Below, piece after piece: positions 6,976 to 13,508 of a stretch of DNA of 22,608 nucleotides. Under the pieces are notes generated by a model. The model ran no database searches. It saw nothing but the letters and a program-made list of their open reading frames with translations, and had not been told where the DNA came from. Where the stretch lies: positions 1-22,608 of the forward strand of contig JAEOTF010000215.1 of assembly GCA_016840025.1 (NCBI GenBank), in the 5' to 3' direction. The DNA comes from Candidatus Hodarchaeota archaeon. Its GTDB lineage: Archaea; Asgardarchaeota; Heimdallarchaeia; Hodarchaeales; YT1-039. The stretch's first letter is position 1. Every line of letters begins with the position of its first letter. The position numbers and the translations under genes were made by a program.

Positions 6976-7303
6976 ATTGTTAGGTCAGTTCTCTTATCTT
7001 TCTTTGCACTCAATAATAGGTGTTTTGCTACTTGCAGGTTTGTTATCACCATTATTTTTTAATTATTCTTTCAAACAAGCCTATTTTATATTAGTCTTAG
7101 GAAGTTTTTCTCATTTATTATTAGACATGACAATGTGGCCTTGGACCGGCGGTGTTTCTTTATTTTTCCCCTTTCAAACACAAAGGTACTCTTTCCGGCT
7201 AATTTGGCCTGGAAATTATTTCATAGCACTGTTGTTTGGATTACCATTAACTAGTCTTGCTTTTTTTCATCTGCTAAGGCCTTTTATAAATCGAGAAGAA
7301 TAA
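6976..7303 (+). pseudogene. 3' fragment of the metal-dependent hydrolase gene (YdjM/DUF457-like)
   Basis: SYLSLHSIIGVLLLAGLLSPLFF, LVLGSFSHLLLDMTMWPWTGGVSLFFPFQ and FRLIWPGNYF are the C-terminal hallmarks of the family: a His before a membrane helix, SHxLLD, and a W/P-rich loop. It is read in the same frame as the GTPase relic, so an uninterrupted chimeric frame runs 6620-7303. The family's true N-terminus lies 2.5 kb upstream at 4459. The Pro-Asp middle segment is not seen in either piece. The stop at 7303 is 16 bp before the next gene. Confidence 0.6.
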
Positions 7304-7319
7304 TTCAAGAGACACCCTC

Positions 7320-8153
7320 ATGATACAGTTAGTCGCCTTTCTGGATATTAGTGCTGTTGTAGGACGATTAATTTACAAAGAAGAATCAAGTCTACTTGAT
7401 CCAGAATTAATTTACAGACTAGTTGCTGCCATAAGTTCTTTCACGCGCGAATGTACTGGAGAAAAGGGTTTTCATACCACACAGTTAGAAAATCTTCGGA
7501 TCCTTATTCTGCCTGTAAATAAAGATGCAAAAGAAGAACATCTCAGGTATGTTGTCTGTGCTGACCTTTTTGATAATGTAGATTATATTAAAACAAAAAT
7601 CACAGAAGTAAACAAACTATTAAAACCTCATCTCGATATCTTCGAGTTTAATCCTCCTCAAGAGAAATTAGAAGCCGTAAAAAATATCATCACCTTTACA
7701 CAATCGTTTCCTTCTGTTATTACCCAAGAGGATCAAGCACTCATTCAACAAAAGCTCAAAAGCATGAAAGCTGTCTTAGTACTAGATCTTTTTCTAGGAG
7801 ATTTAGATGAAGGAATAGTTCTGGATTTCATTCCTTATGAAGAAATTCTTCCAAAAACCCCTTCTAAACTATTTTACGACTTATTGGTGTCTGTTTCCTT
7901 TGAGGATGATCTCTGGCTTGACACTTTGGCTACTCCGCAGATTTTAGAGCGTCTTCAGAACCCCGATCTCTATGGTACTCACTATGAAGGTTGGAGTATT
8001 CTTCGTGTTGGGAAGAAAACAGATTTTTTCCTCGTTTCATACTTTATCTTCGATTTAGGCTCAAAAGATTTGATTCAGAAGACATTGAGAGGAATAGCCC
8101 GATTTATTGCCGAAAAAATCGAAAAAACGGATCTTCCAGAGCGACCATTCTAA
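7320..8153 (+). CDS. Unknown protein, possibly two longin/roadblock-like domains
   Basis: The product is 277 residues with no signal or membrane segment. It starts MIQLVAFLDISAVVGRLIY, then a helical stretch ending at a Cys/Gly turn, then LRILILPV and RYVVCADLFDNVDYIKTKITEVNKLL. This pattern (strand-turn-strand, long helix, 2-3 strands, helix) is what longin-type folds show. A second unit begins at about 147 (MKAVLVLDLFLGDLDEGIVLDF) and ends with DFFLVSYFIFDL and a long helix. In Asgard archaea such domains often partner small GTPases, and a GTPase relic lies just upstream, but this is inference from pattern and context. I do not recognise a specific family. Confidence 0.55.
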   Translation: MIQLVAFLDISAVVGRLIYKEESSLLDPELIYRLVAAISSFTRECTGEKGFHTTQLENLRILILPVNKDAKEEHLRYVVCADLFDNVDYIKTKITEVNKLLKPHLDIFEFNPPQEKLEAVKNIITFTQSFPSVITQEDQALIQQKLKSMKAVLVLDLFLGDLDEGIVLDFIPYEEILPKTPSKLFYDLLVSVSFEDDLWLDTLATPQILERLQNPDLYGTHYEGWSILRVGKKTDFFLVSYFIFDLGSKDLIQKTLRGIARFIAEKIEKTDLPERPF

Positions 8154-8183
8154 TTTAAGGCATTAACAAATAAGAATATAACA

Positions 8184-8753
8184 TCATGGCAAATTCTTCC
8201 TTTCCCATTCCTCTCTGAGTATGTCTAAAACAATCGCGTCCTCGTATTTTCCTCCCCAATATCTAACCTGACGCCGACGACCTACCTCTATAAATCCAAC
8301 TTTCTTATAGGCTCGTTGGGCTCGTTCGTTACTTGCAAAAGCCTCTAATTCAACTCTATTGAGATTTAAATATGCAAAAGCATACCTAAGAAGTGTTTTC
8401 AAAGCGTCAGTACCATAACCTTGGCCCCAGAATGCAGAATCAAGAATAGCAATCCCTAAAATAGCAGAGCGGTTGATCCAATTCAATTGATGTATTCCTA
8501 CATTCCCGATGTATTCATTCTCCTCTAACGTTTCGATAGCGAAAATATATTCCGTTCCTTTTTGGCGCCTTTCCCATGTTGATCGAATCCAATGTTCCTC
8601 TTCCTCCCTTGACGCTGGGATGACGGAAATTAAATATCGACGAATATCCCAATTATTCCAAAGCTCGGTCATTCGATCTAGATCTGTTAATTCTAAACTT
8701 CTCAGACGAACCAACTTACCTTCTAACAATGCATTATCCCCTAGTCTTTTCAT
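8184..8753 (-). CDS. GNAT N-acetyltransferase, RimJ/RimL-like
   Basis: The product is 189 residues, typical for this group of acetyl-CoA-dependent N-acetyltransferases (known substrates: ribosomal protein N-termini, antibiotics, small amines). Seen: LVRLRSLELTDLDRMTELWN at the N-terminus, YIGNVGIHQLNW, the acetyl-CoA pyrophosphate loop FWGQGYGTDALKTLLRYAF at about 111-129, and the C-terminal NRVELEAFASNERAQRAYKKVGFIEVGRRR, a very strong family hallmark. It runs convergent with the gene at 7320. The substrate cannot be read from sequence. Confidence 0.9.
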   Translation of the reverse strand: MKRLGDNALLEGKLVRLRSLELTDLDRMTELWNNWDIRRYLISVIPASREEEEHWIRSTWERRQKGTEYIFAIETLEENEYIGNVGIHQLNWINRSAILGIAILDSAFWGQGYGTDALKTLLRYAFAYLNLNRVELEAFASNERAQRAYKKVGFIEVGRRRQVRYWGGKYEDAIVLDILREEWERKNLP

Positions 8754-8846
8754 TCACATTATATTAGGAATATTGACTAACTACTTGGTAAAAATCTGAA
8801 ATAATTCAAGAATTTAAAACTAACAAAGTGATGACAGTCATCCGTA

Positions 8847-10130
8847 TTAATGATCTTTACTGCGTTTATGAGCATCTAATCCTTGTTGTGTAGTAAAACG
8901 TCTTTTACACGTCGAACATACAAAACTTTTGTGGTTATCTCGTATATGTTGCTCCTTCACGGCTTGTGTAGGAAATTTCTCATTACAGTACGGGCAAATG
9001 GTTTTATCAATACTCTTTAATTGTTTTTGTGTTGGTTCTTGTATTTGTGTACTTCGCTGGCGTTGTTGTTTCGCTACCTCGACCTCAAGAGCCTTTTCTC
9101 GTTCCCCTTGTCTTTTTTGAGCTTCTTGTATCCCTTTAAAGACTGTTGGTCGGTTATAACCCAAGCCCCAAAAATAAAGACGTTCTTTTTGGTAGTTAAC
9201 AACTAAAGCGGCACTATCATATCCCTCTATCCCTTCAACATTTATTTCCTTAATCGGAAGATCTAAAGGTTGTTCGGTGAAAAATACCGGGCTCTTTTTG
9301 GGACTAGGTATAGCTGTATCGGAAGTCATGCTATATGTTTGTCCTTTATTGATTATTAAACTATCTTCTGTTGTATGAAACTCATTACCTAACGCAATGA
9401 CCTCATCCTTTCCTTTTAAGGTCAAAAGGCTGGTAAGGTATCCATTCCAATGTTTTTTTTCGTCAGAAGTAAGACTCTTCAACTGTAACAGTTTTTTTAG
9501 TAATAGAATAATCTCTTGAAGATTTCTATTTTGTTCCGCTTTTTCTATTTCCATTATAAGTTGTTCTTTGAGGGCTTGGTCCGAGGATATTTCTGTTTCA
9601 GTTTGGGGTAATTGTTCGGGAATCGATAAGGAAGATTTTTCTTGGATCTGGGGCTTAGAAGGTATAGTTTGTTGTGAAACTCTTCTTTTGGAAGGATAGA
9701 ATTTAACACGGTTGTCAATAATTACATATTGAATCTTATTAGCGAAATCCTCATACCACGGGAATTCCGCTAAATGATCTTTATACCGGTCATTAGTTAC
9801 TGTCCATACTTCTTGGCCAGCTTGATGAAATTCCGCCGCGAATCGTAATAGTAGTCGGTCATCTATAGCTCCTTTTCCCCGGAATCCTTGAACAAGTATT
9901 CCTTGATCTTCCAGGTCATTAAAAATAGGTTGTTCTGACTCGGGTATAAGATAACGGAAGACCGGCTTCAGAATGACATAGATATTAACAGGTGTTCCGC
10001 CGAAGAAGTCTTCATGCAAAGCATTTATGACTGCTGTGACATTTTTGAGGGTAACCGCATTCCCTCGGGGATATTTCGCAACATTCGCCCCATCAATAAA
10101 GCACTTGATTTGCCCTTCCTCTTGGCTCAT
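8847..10130 (-). CDS. NYN/PIN-like ribonuclease with two C-terminal C2H2 zinc fingers
   Basis: Residues about 8-148 form a Zc3h12a/NYN-type metal-dependent RNase domain. It has CFIDGANVA (Asp13), KNVTAVINAL, GAIDDRLLLRFA (Asp90-Asp91), VWTVTNDRYKDH (Asp114), a W-rich segment and KFYPSKRR. The four acidic positions of the active site are present. A Ser/Gln-rich linker and a predicted helical region (about 185-240, EIEKAEQNRNLQEIILLLKKLLQ) follow, then a beta-containing middle domain and a Gln/Arg-rich helix (about 335-372). Two zinc fingers close the protein: C379-x2-C382-x12-H395-x4-H400 and C405-x2-C408-x12-H421-x5-H427. The likely role is RNA cleavage, with the fingers supplying nucleic-acid or partner binding. 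A small ORF ends 4 bp upstream, which suggests coupling. Confidence 0.85.
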   Translation of the reverse strand: MSQEEGQIKCFIDGANVAKYPRGNAVTLKNVTAVINALHEDFFGGTPVNIYVILKPVFRYLIPESEQPIFNDLEDQGILVQGFRGKGAIDDRLLLRFAAEFHQAGQEVWTVTNDRYKDHLAEFPWYEDFANKIQYVIIDNRVKFYPSKRRVSQQTIPSKPQIQEKSSLSIPEQLPQTETEISSDQALKEQLIMEIEKAEQNRNLQEIILLLKKLLQLKSLTSDEKKHWNGYLTSLLTLKGKDEVIALGNEFHTTEDSLIINKGQTYSMTSDTAIPSPKKSPVFFTEQPLDLPIKEINVEGIEGYDSAALVVNYQKERLYFWGLGYNRPTVFKGIQEAQKRQGEREKALEVEVAKQQRQRSTQIQEPTQKQLKSIDKTICPYCNEKFPTQAVKEQHIRDNHKSFVCSTCKRRFTTQQGLDAHKRSKDH

Positions 10131-10134
10131 AATT

Positions 10135-10284
10135 TCACCGCTTCCTGTTAATCTTCAATGCCCATTCACCAAAATCTCGAAAGTGATGTCCCCCACCTGA
10201 ACTAAAACTGGACTTCAGATCGGATATTATTGCGTTAACCCCTTTTCTTGGTAACTGAGCGAAATGAGCGACTAAACAGTTCAA
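10135..10284 (-). CDS. Small 49-residue ORF coupled to the NYN nuclease gene
   Basis: The frame starts at TTG 10284 and ends at TGA 10135-10137, only 4 bp before the nuclease ATG. The peptide reads naturally: VAHFAQLPRKGVNAIISDLK, then SSFSSGGGHHFRDFGEWAL, then KINRKR. It has a glycine/histidine turn and a basic end. A stop (TAA) lies four codons upstream of the TTG, so it is either a true small protein with a TTG start or the 3' remnant of a longer gene. I do not recognise the family. Spacing and composition favour real coding. Confidence 0.42.
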   Translation of the reverse strand: MNCLVAHFAQLPRKGVNAIISDLKSSFSSGGGHHFRDFGEWALKINRKR

Positions 10285-10328
10285 TAAGTGTTTTTAGCCT
10301 TGAGAAGTAGACAATTTACATTTCGCTT

Positions 10329-10493
10329 TTAATATATTTCGTCTCCTTTGTTCTTGATTGATCCAAATGCTGCCATTATGCGTGTATATAACGCCCCATG
10401 CTTTTCTTTTTTCTCAATATGTACTGGTGTTGGTTCTGACATTAGATACAGGTCTACTGAGGTCACTGTAGTATTCTTCACTAAAGGTTTCAT
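10329..10493 (-). CDS. Possible 54-residue ORF of unknown function
   Basis: From ATG 10493 the frame gives MKPLVKNTTVTSVDLYL, then MSEPTPVHIEKKEKHG, then ALYTRIMAAFGSIKNKGDEIY. A longer form from TTG 10559 would add 22 residues. The last 35 residues look helical and charged. There is no visible ribosome-binding site. It sits on the same strand 44 bp before the preceding small ORF and could belong to the same transcript. It may be chance. Confidence 0.3.
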   Translation of the reverse strand: MKPLVKNTTVTSVDLYLMSEPTPVHIEKKEKHGALYTRIMAAFGSIKNKGDEIY

Positions 10494-10559
10494 AATTATC
10501 ACTATAGACAAATTGTAGCTTGAGTTTATAAGAGTCTGAGAGTCCTTTAAATTATACAA

Positions 10560-10838
10560 ATAAGATTAAGATTAAATAGAAGAATCGTCTACATTTCATA
10601 GATTCAAGATATAACAGAAAAAAGTTATTCTATAAACTAGTACTTAAACATCACCCAATAGATACTGCGTTGTGGAAAAAGTTTGACTTTTATTGCACTT
10701 AGAGTGAAGTTAAAGAATAATGAGAAAATAGATAAAATATGATAATGTACTAAACAGTAGTAATGTTTATAAAGGATTGATAATGATGAGATTATAGAAA
10801 GAAATGATGAGATTAAAGGTTAGTAAGGAAGCGATTTA
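10560..10838 (+). promoter_or_regulatory. AT-rich region with TATA box and a 21-bp-phased direct repeat
   Basis: TTTATAAA at 10766-10773 is a good archaeal TATA box pointing at the small gene at 10839. AATGATGAGATTA occurs twice, at 10782-10794 and 10803-10815, 21 bp apart, spanning the expected transcription start. This fits a dimeric or tandem repressor site. Nothing else is seen in this stretch. Confidence 0.4.
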
Positions 10839-10967
10839 ATGTCGGGAAATATAGCGATGCTCTTTGGGTTGTTTCTTTGCCTTTCACTGCTTAGTTGGTT
10901 AGCTTCACTTAGCTATGTCTTTTTTCTCTATGTTAAAAAAAACCCCGTTGTCAATGAATCGCCGTAA
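10839..10967 (+). CDS. Small single-pass membrane peptide
   Basis: The 42-residue frame is MSGNIAMLFGLFLCLSLLSW, then LASLSYVFFLYVKKNPVVNESP, with ATG at 10839. Residues about 5-32 form one hydrophobic segment, followed by KK and a short polar tail. AAGGAAGC lies 5-10 bp upstream as a possible ribosome-binding site, and a TATA box lies 66 bp upstream. The function is unknown. Confidence 0.45.
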   Translation: MSGNIAMLFGLFLCLSLLSWLASLSYVFFLYVKKNPVVNESP

Positions 10968-11162
10968 AATATCTCGTAATACGCATTCTCTTCTTCCATC
11001 TTCCTCAGAAATCGTCTTAAACCGCAATTCATTATTCTGAAGATACCTGCCTTCTTTTCTTATTTGCCCTTACTGCTTTCTTTTTCACTGGATGATCTGA
11101 AGATTTCAATAGAAGATCTCGAAAAATGCTGAAAAAGGAAAGAAGAGTGGATCGGACTAAAA

Positions 11163-12479
11163 CTAACTTTCTACTACTGTGGGTAAAGATGCTGATGTTG
11201 GGGGTACTTCAGTGAGTAGAAGGTCCTTCTCCACATTGGGGAAGTTTGTCATAAACCAAGTATATGTTAGAAACATCAACCCCAAAATAGCACACGCTAG
11301 CAAGAGTTCTAAAATCCCAAGAATTTCCGCTAGAACACCTGATAGAAGCATTGAGACAGGAATAACAAACCATGCTATGGTTGTTCGCACAGACATGACT
11401 CGTCCCATTTTCTCAGGGGGAACCACCGATTGCCAGATGGTTTGGCTAGATACATTAGCAATAGGGAGTGTGAAGCCATTAATCCACATAGCTACTCCTA
11501 AAATCAAGAAAGCATAAGAACCCGGAGGTGTTAAGACAACAAATAGCAAGCAAAGGTACATGCATAAAATCCCTAAACTAACACCTACCACATTGCGCTT
11601 GAACCCCTTCCATGTCGTCATTAGCACAGATCCAAGGAACATTCCTACTTGTTGGAGACCAAACAGCAGAGCTAATACTCCACTCAAGTCTTTATCTCCA
11701 ACAGAGTGAATTTGTATTAGAAACAGAGGAAAGAGAACATAAAGTGGTTGTGTAAATGCGTTTACCGCTGTAAAGGCCGATAATAAGGATAATAATCCAG
11801 GTCTTTCTTTAATGAAGACAATCCCTTCAGTGAACTCTGTTTTAAATGAAGGTTTTTCTTCTATTGGGCGATCTTTCTTTATTTCAGGAATTGTAATGAT
11901 TAATGCTGGAATCACTGCGATAAGGAAGGTGAATGGATCTAATAAAAGAATATCTTGGATTTCCCAGTTCAGAAGTAACAGTGCTGCTACTGCAGGTCCA
12001 ATAATTCCGATAACGCCCATCATGAGGTAGTTCAAGCCGTTTATACGACTTAACTTGTCCTTAGGTACAAGCAATGGTACGATTGCATTGGTTGCAGGCA
12101 TATGAAACCCTTGAAAGACTGCTCGCGCCGCAGAAAGGAGCAAGACATACCAGATTGTTACTACTTCGAACCAAAACAGCAAGAACAGGATTGCTGTTGT
12201 TGCTGCTTGAAGAAAATCCATTGATATGATAACCTTCTTCCGATTCCAACGATCCACAAAAACCCCTGCGATTGGAGTTACAACAATAAACGGCGCAAAA
12301 CCCGCAAATGCAGCTATTCCCAGAAAGACCGAGCTTTTAGTTTCAAGCGTGACCCATAAGACAATTACAAATTGAACAACATTCGATGCTAAGACGGACA
12401 GCATTTGTCCTGCCCAGAAAAGGAGATAAGCGCGAAAATTATGAGTTTCTTCACCAATGCTCGCTGTCATTGATATCAA
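11163..12479 (-). CDS. MFS drug/macrolide-type exporter (DHA3-like)
   Basis: The protein is 438 residues with about 12 membrane segments. The first half has LLFWAGQMLSVLASNVVQFVIV and the loop GVFVDRWNRKKVIISMDF, a motif-A-like signature. ARAVFQGFHMPATNAIVPLLV and LSRINGLNYLMMGVIGIIGPA follow, all typical of MefA/EntS-type secondary exporters driven by proton gradient. The second half has LFGLQQVGMFLGSVLM and VSSQTIWQSVVPPEKMGRVMSVR, the family's usual cytoplasmic motif. The N-terminus may begin at ATG 12479 or 12470. It is divergent from the regulator at 12637, with palindromic operators between, so substrate-induced derepression is likely. The substrate is unknown. Confidence 0.9.
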   Translation of the reverse strand: MISMTASIGEETHNFRAYLLFWAGQMLSVLASNVVQFVIVLWVTLETKSSVFLGIAAFAGFAPFIVVTPIAGVFVDRWNRKKVIISMDFLQAATTAILFLLFWFEVVTIWYVLLLSAARAVFQGFHMPATNAIVPLLVPKDKLSRINGLNYLMMGVIGIIGPAVAALLLLNWEIQDILLLDPFTFLIAVIPALIITIPEIKKDRPIEEKPSFKTEFTEGIVFIKERPGLLSLLSAFTAVNAFTQPLYVLFPLFLIQIHSVGDKDLSGVLALLFGLQQVGMFLGSVLMTTWKGFKRNVVGVSLGILCMYLCLLFVVLTPPGSYAFLILGVAMWINGFTLPIANVSSQTIWQSVVPPEKMGRVMSVRTTIAWFVIPVSMLLSGVLAEILGILELLLACAILGLMFLTYTWFMTNFPNVEKDLLLTEVPPTSASLPTVVES

Positions 12480-12491
12480 TCCATTTTTTCT

Positions 12492-12579
12492 ACCATTTTA
12501 GTTTACTTGAACGGTAAACCATTTTAGTTTACTTGAATGGTAGTTATATTTTTAAACCATTCTATTGAACTTGAATAGT
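12492..12579. promoter_or_regulatory. Three copies of a 24-bp palindromic operator between exporter and regulator
   Basis: The sites start at 12492, 12518 and 12556. The middle one fits ACCATT-N2-AGT-N2-ACT-N2-AATGGT perfectly. The first differs at one base (AACGGT end), and the third has a weaker core and end (ACCATTCTATTG ... AATAGT). Start-to-start spacing is 26 and 38 bp. On the exporter side, a TATA-like TTTAAAAATATA (12544-12555, minus strand) sits between sites 2 and 3, so sites 1-2 would cover the exporter start. Site 3 lies directly before the regulator's TATA box. The layout suits joint repression by the adjacent winged-helix protein. Confidence 0.65.
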
Positions 12580-12580
12580 G

Positions 12581-12590
12581 TATAATTATA
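12581..12590 (+). promoter_or_regulatory. TATA box of the winged-helix regulator
   Basis: TATAATTATA lies 47 bp before ATG 12637 and abuts the third operator copy, so binding there should block TBP/TFB. TTGAGGA just before the ATG is a possible ribosome-binding site. Confidence 0.5.
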
Positions 12591-12636
12591 ATAAGAAACT
12601 TAAAGAGAACTAACATAGATGGATTGAGGATATATC

Positions 12637-13338
12637 ATGACCAAGATGACGAATGAGGAGCAAGAATGGTTACAGGTCTATGAATATTGGAAAGATGTTC
12701 CTACAATATTGGAAATTGATGATGAAACTTTTAAGGAGGTTGTTGCCCAAGATTTCAGGGCTGCAATCTTAACAATTTTAAGAGAGGGTATTATAGATGA
12801 TTATACTCGAGAACATAATCTTCCAAGACGCCATGCTTTGTCTGCACCCGAGATGTTCCCACTCCTGCGCGATAAACTTGGATCTGATGTCCTTTTGTCA
12901 AATGTTTACTGGCATCTTGAAAAGTTAGAAAAGTACAATCTCATTAGAAAAATCATAACACGGCTTGAAGGAAGGCATCATGTTACATATTACGGGCGGA
13001 CAGCAAAACTCATTCTAGGTGGAAAGGGTACCGATTTAAAATCACACATAATCGCCTTTTCAAGTCAAATCCTCGAATTATCTGCGGCCTTGAAAAGCGA
13101 TACTGACACTCCAAAGCTTTATGCACTATTCAAAAAAATTCTTCATAGGGGTGCCGAGTTGAATCAAATGGAGAGGGAATGGATAGAAAAAAATCATGAT
13201 ATAATTATTAAACGTGATATTCCTGTACTTGAACTGAGTGAATTTCTAGTTAAACACCTTCGAGGAAGAGATGAAGTTCTCCAGAATTTATACTCTCAAC
13301 TCTATGAAGAATTAGGCTTTGAGATTTATAAAAATTGA
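12637..13338 (+). CDS. Winged-helix transcriptional regulator (ArsR-like)
   Basis: The product is 233 residues, cytoplasmic. After an acidic N-terminus, residues about 40-128 form a winged helix: FRAAILTILREGIIDDY, then LSNVYWHLEKLEKYNLIRKI as the recognition-helix region, then the wing TRLEGRHHVTYYGRTAKLIL. The remaining half is mostly helical and may bind a ligand or dimerise (SHIIAFSSQILELSAAL, PKLYALFKKIL). It faces the MFS exporter across three palindromic sites, so it is probably the local repressor, possibly sensing the exporter's substrate. The exact family is not certain. Confidence 0.8.
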   Translation: MTKMTNEEQEWLQVYEYWKDVPTILEIDDETFKEVVAQDFRAAILTILREGIIDDYTREHNLPRRHALSAPEMFPLLRDKLGSDVLLSNVYWHLEKLEKYNLIRKIITRLEGRHHVTYYGRTAKLILGGKGTDLKSHIIAFSSQILELSAALKSDTDTPKLYALFKKILHRGAELNQMEREWIEKNHDIIIKRDIPVLELSEFLVKHLRGRDEVLQNLYSQLYEELGFEIYKN

Positions 13339-13341
13339 TTT

Positions 13342-13474
13342 ACCATTTCACCAGAACGTGTATTTCATCATAAAACTACCATTTTACTTGAGTGAATCAT
13401 AATTGTAGTAAAAATTTCTGTAGATTCAATGTTCATTGAAAAGTTGACTTATGTTCAGTGTAAACCTTTATAAG
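13342..13474 (+). promoter_or_regulatory. Promoter/operator region of the winged-helix-C39-like gene
   Basis: Two degenerate relatives of the exporter operator are present: ACCATTTCACC at 13342 and ACCATTTTACTTGAGTG at 13378. A separate perfect 16-bp palindrome, TTCAATGTTCATTGAA, is at 13425-13440, followed by the similar ATGTTCAGTG at 13451-13460. TATA box TTTATAAG is at 13467-13474. The start codon TTG 13509 lies 35 bp past it, so the leader is very short. The palindrome is a candidate autoregulatory site. Confidence 0.5.
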
Positions 13475-13508
13475 TTCAAACCTCCTCCTCTAGATTGGGT
13501 CTTTAACC

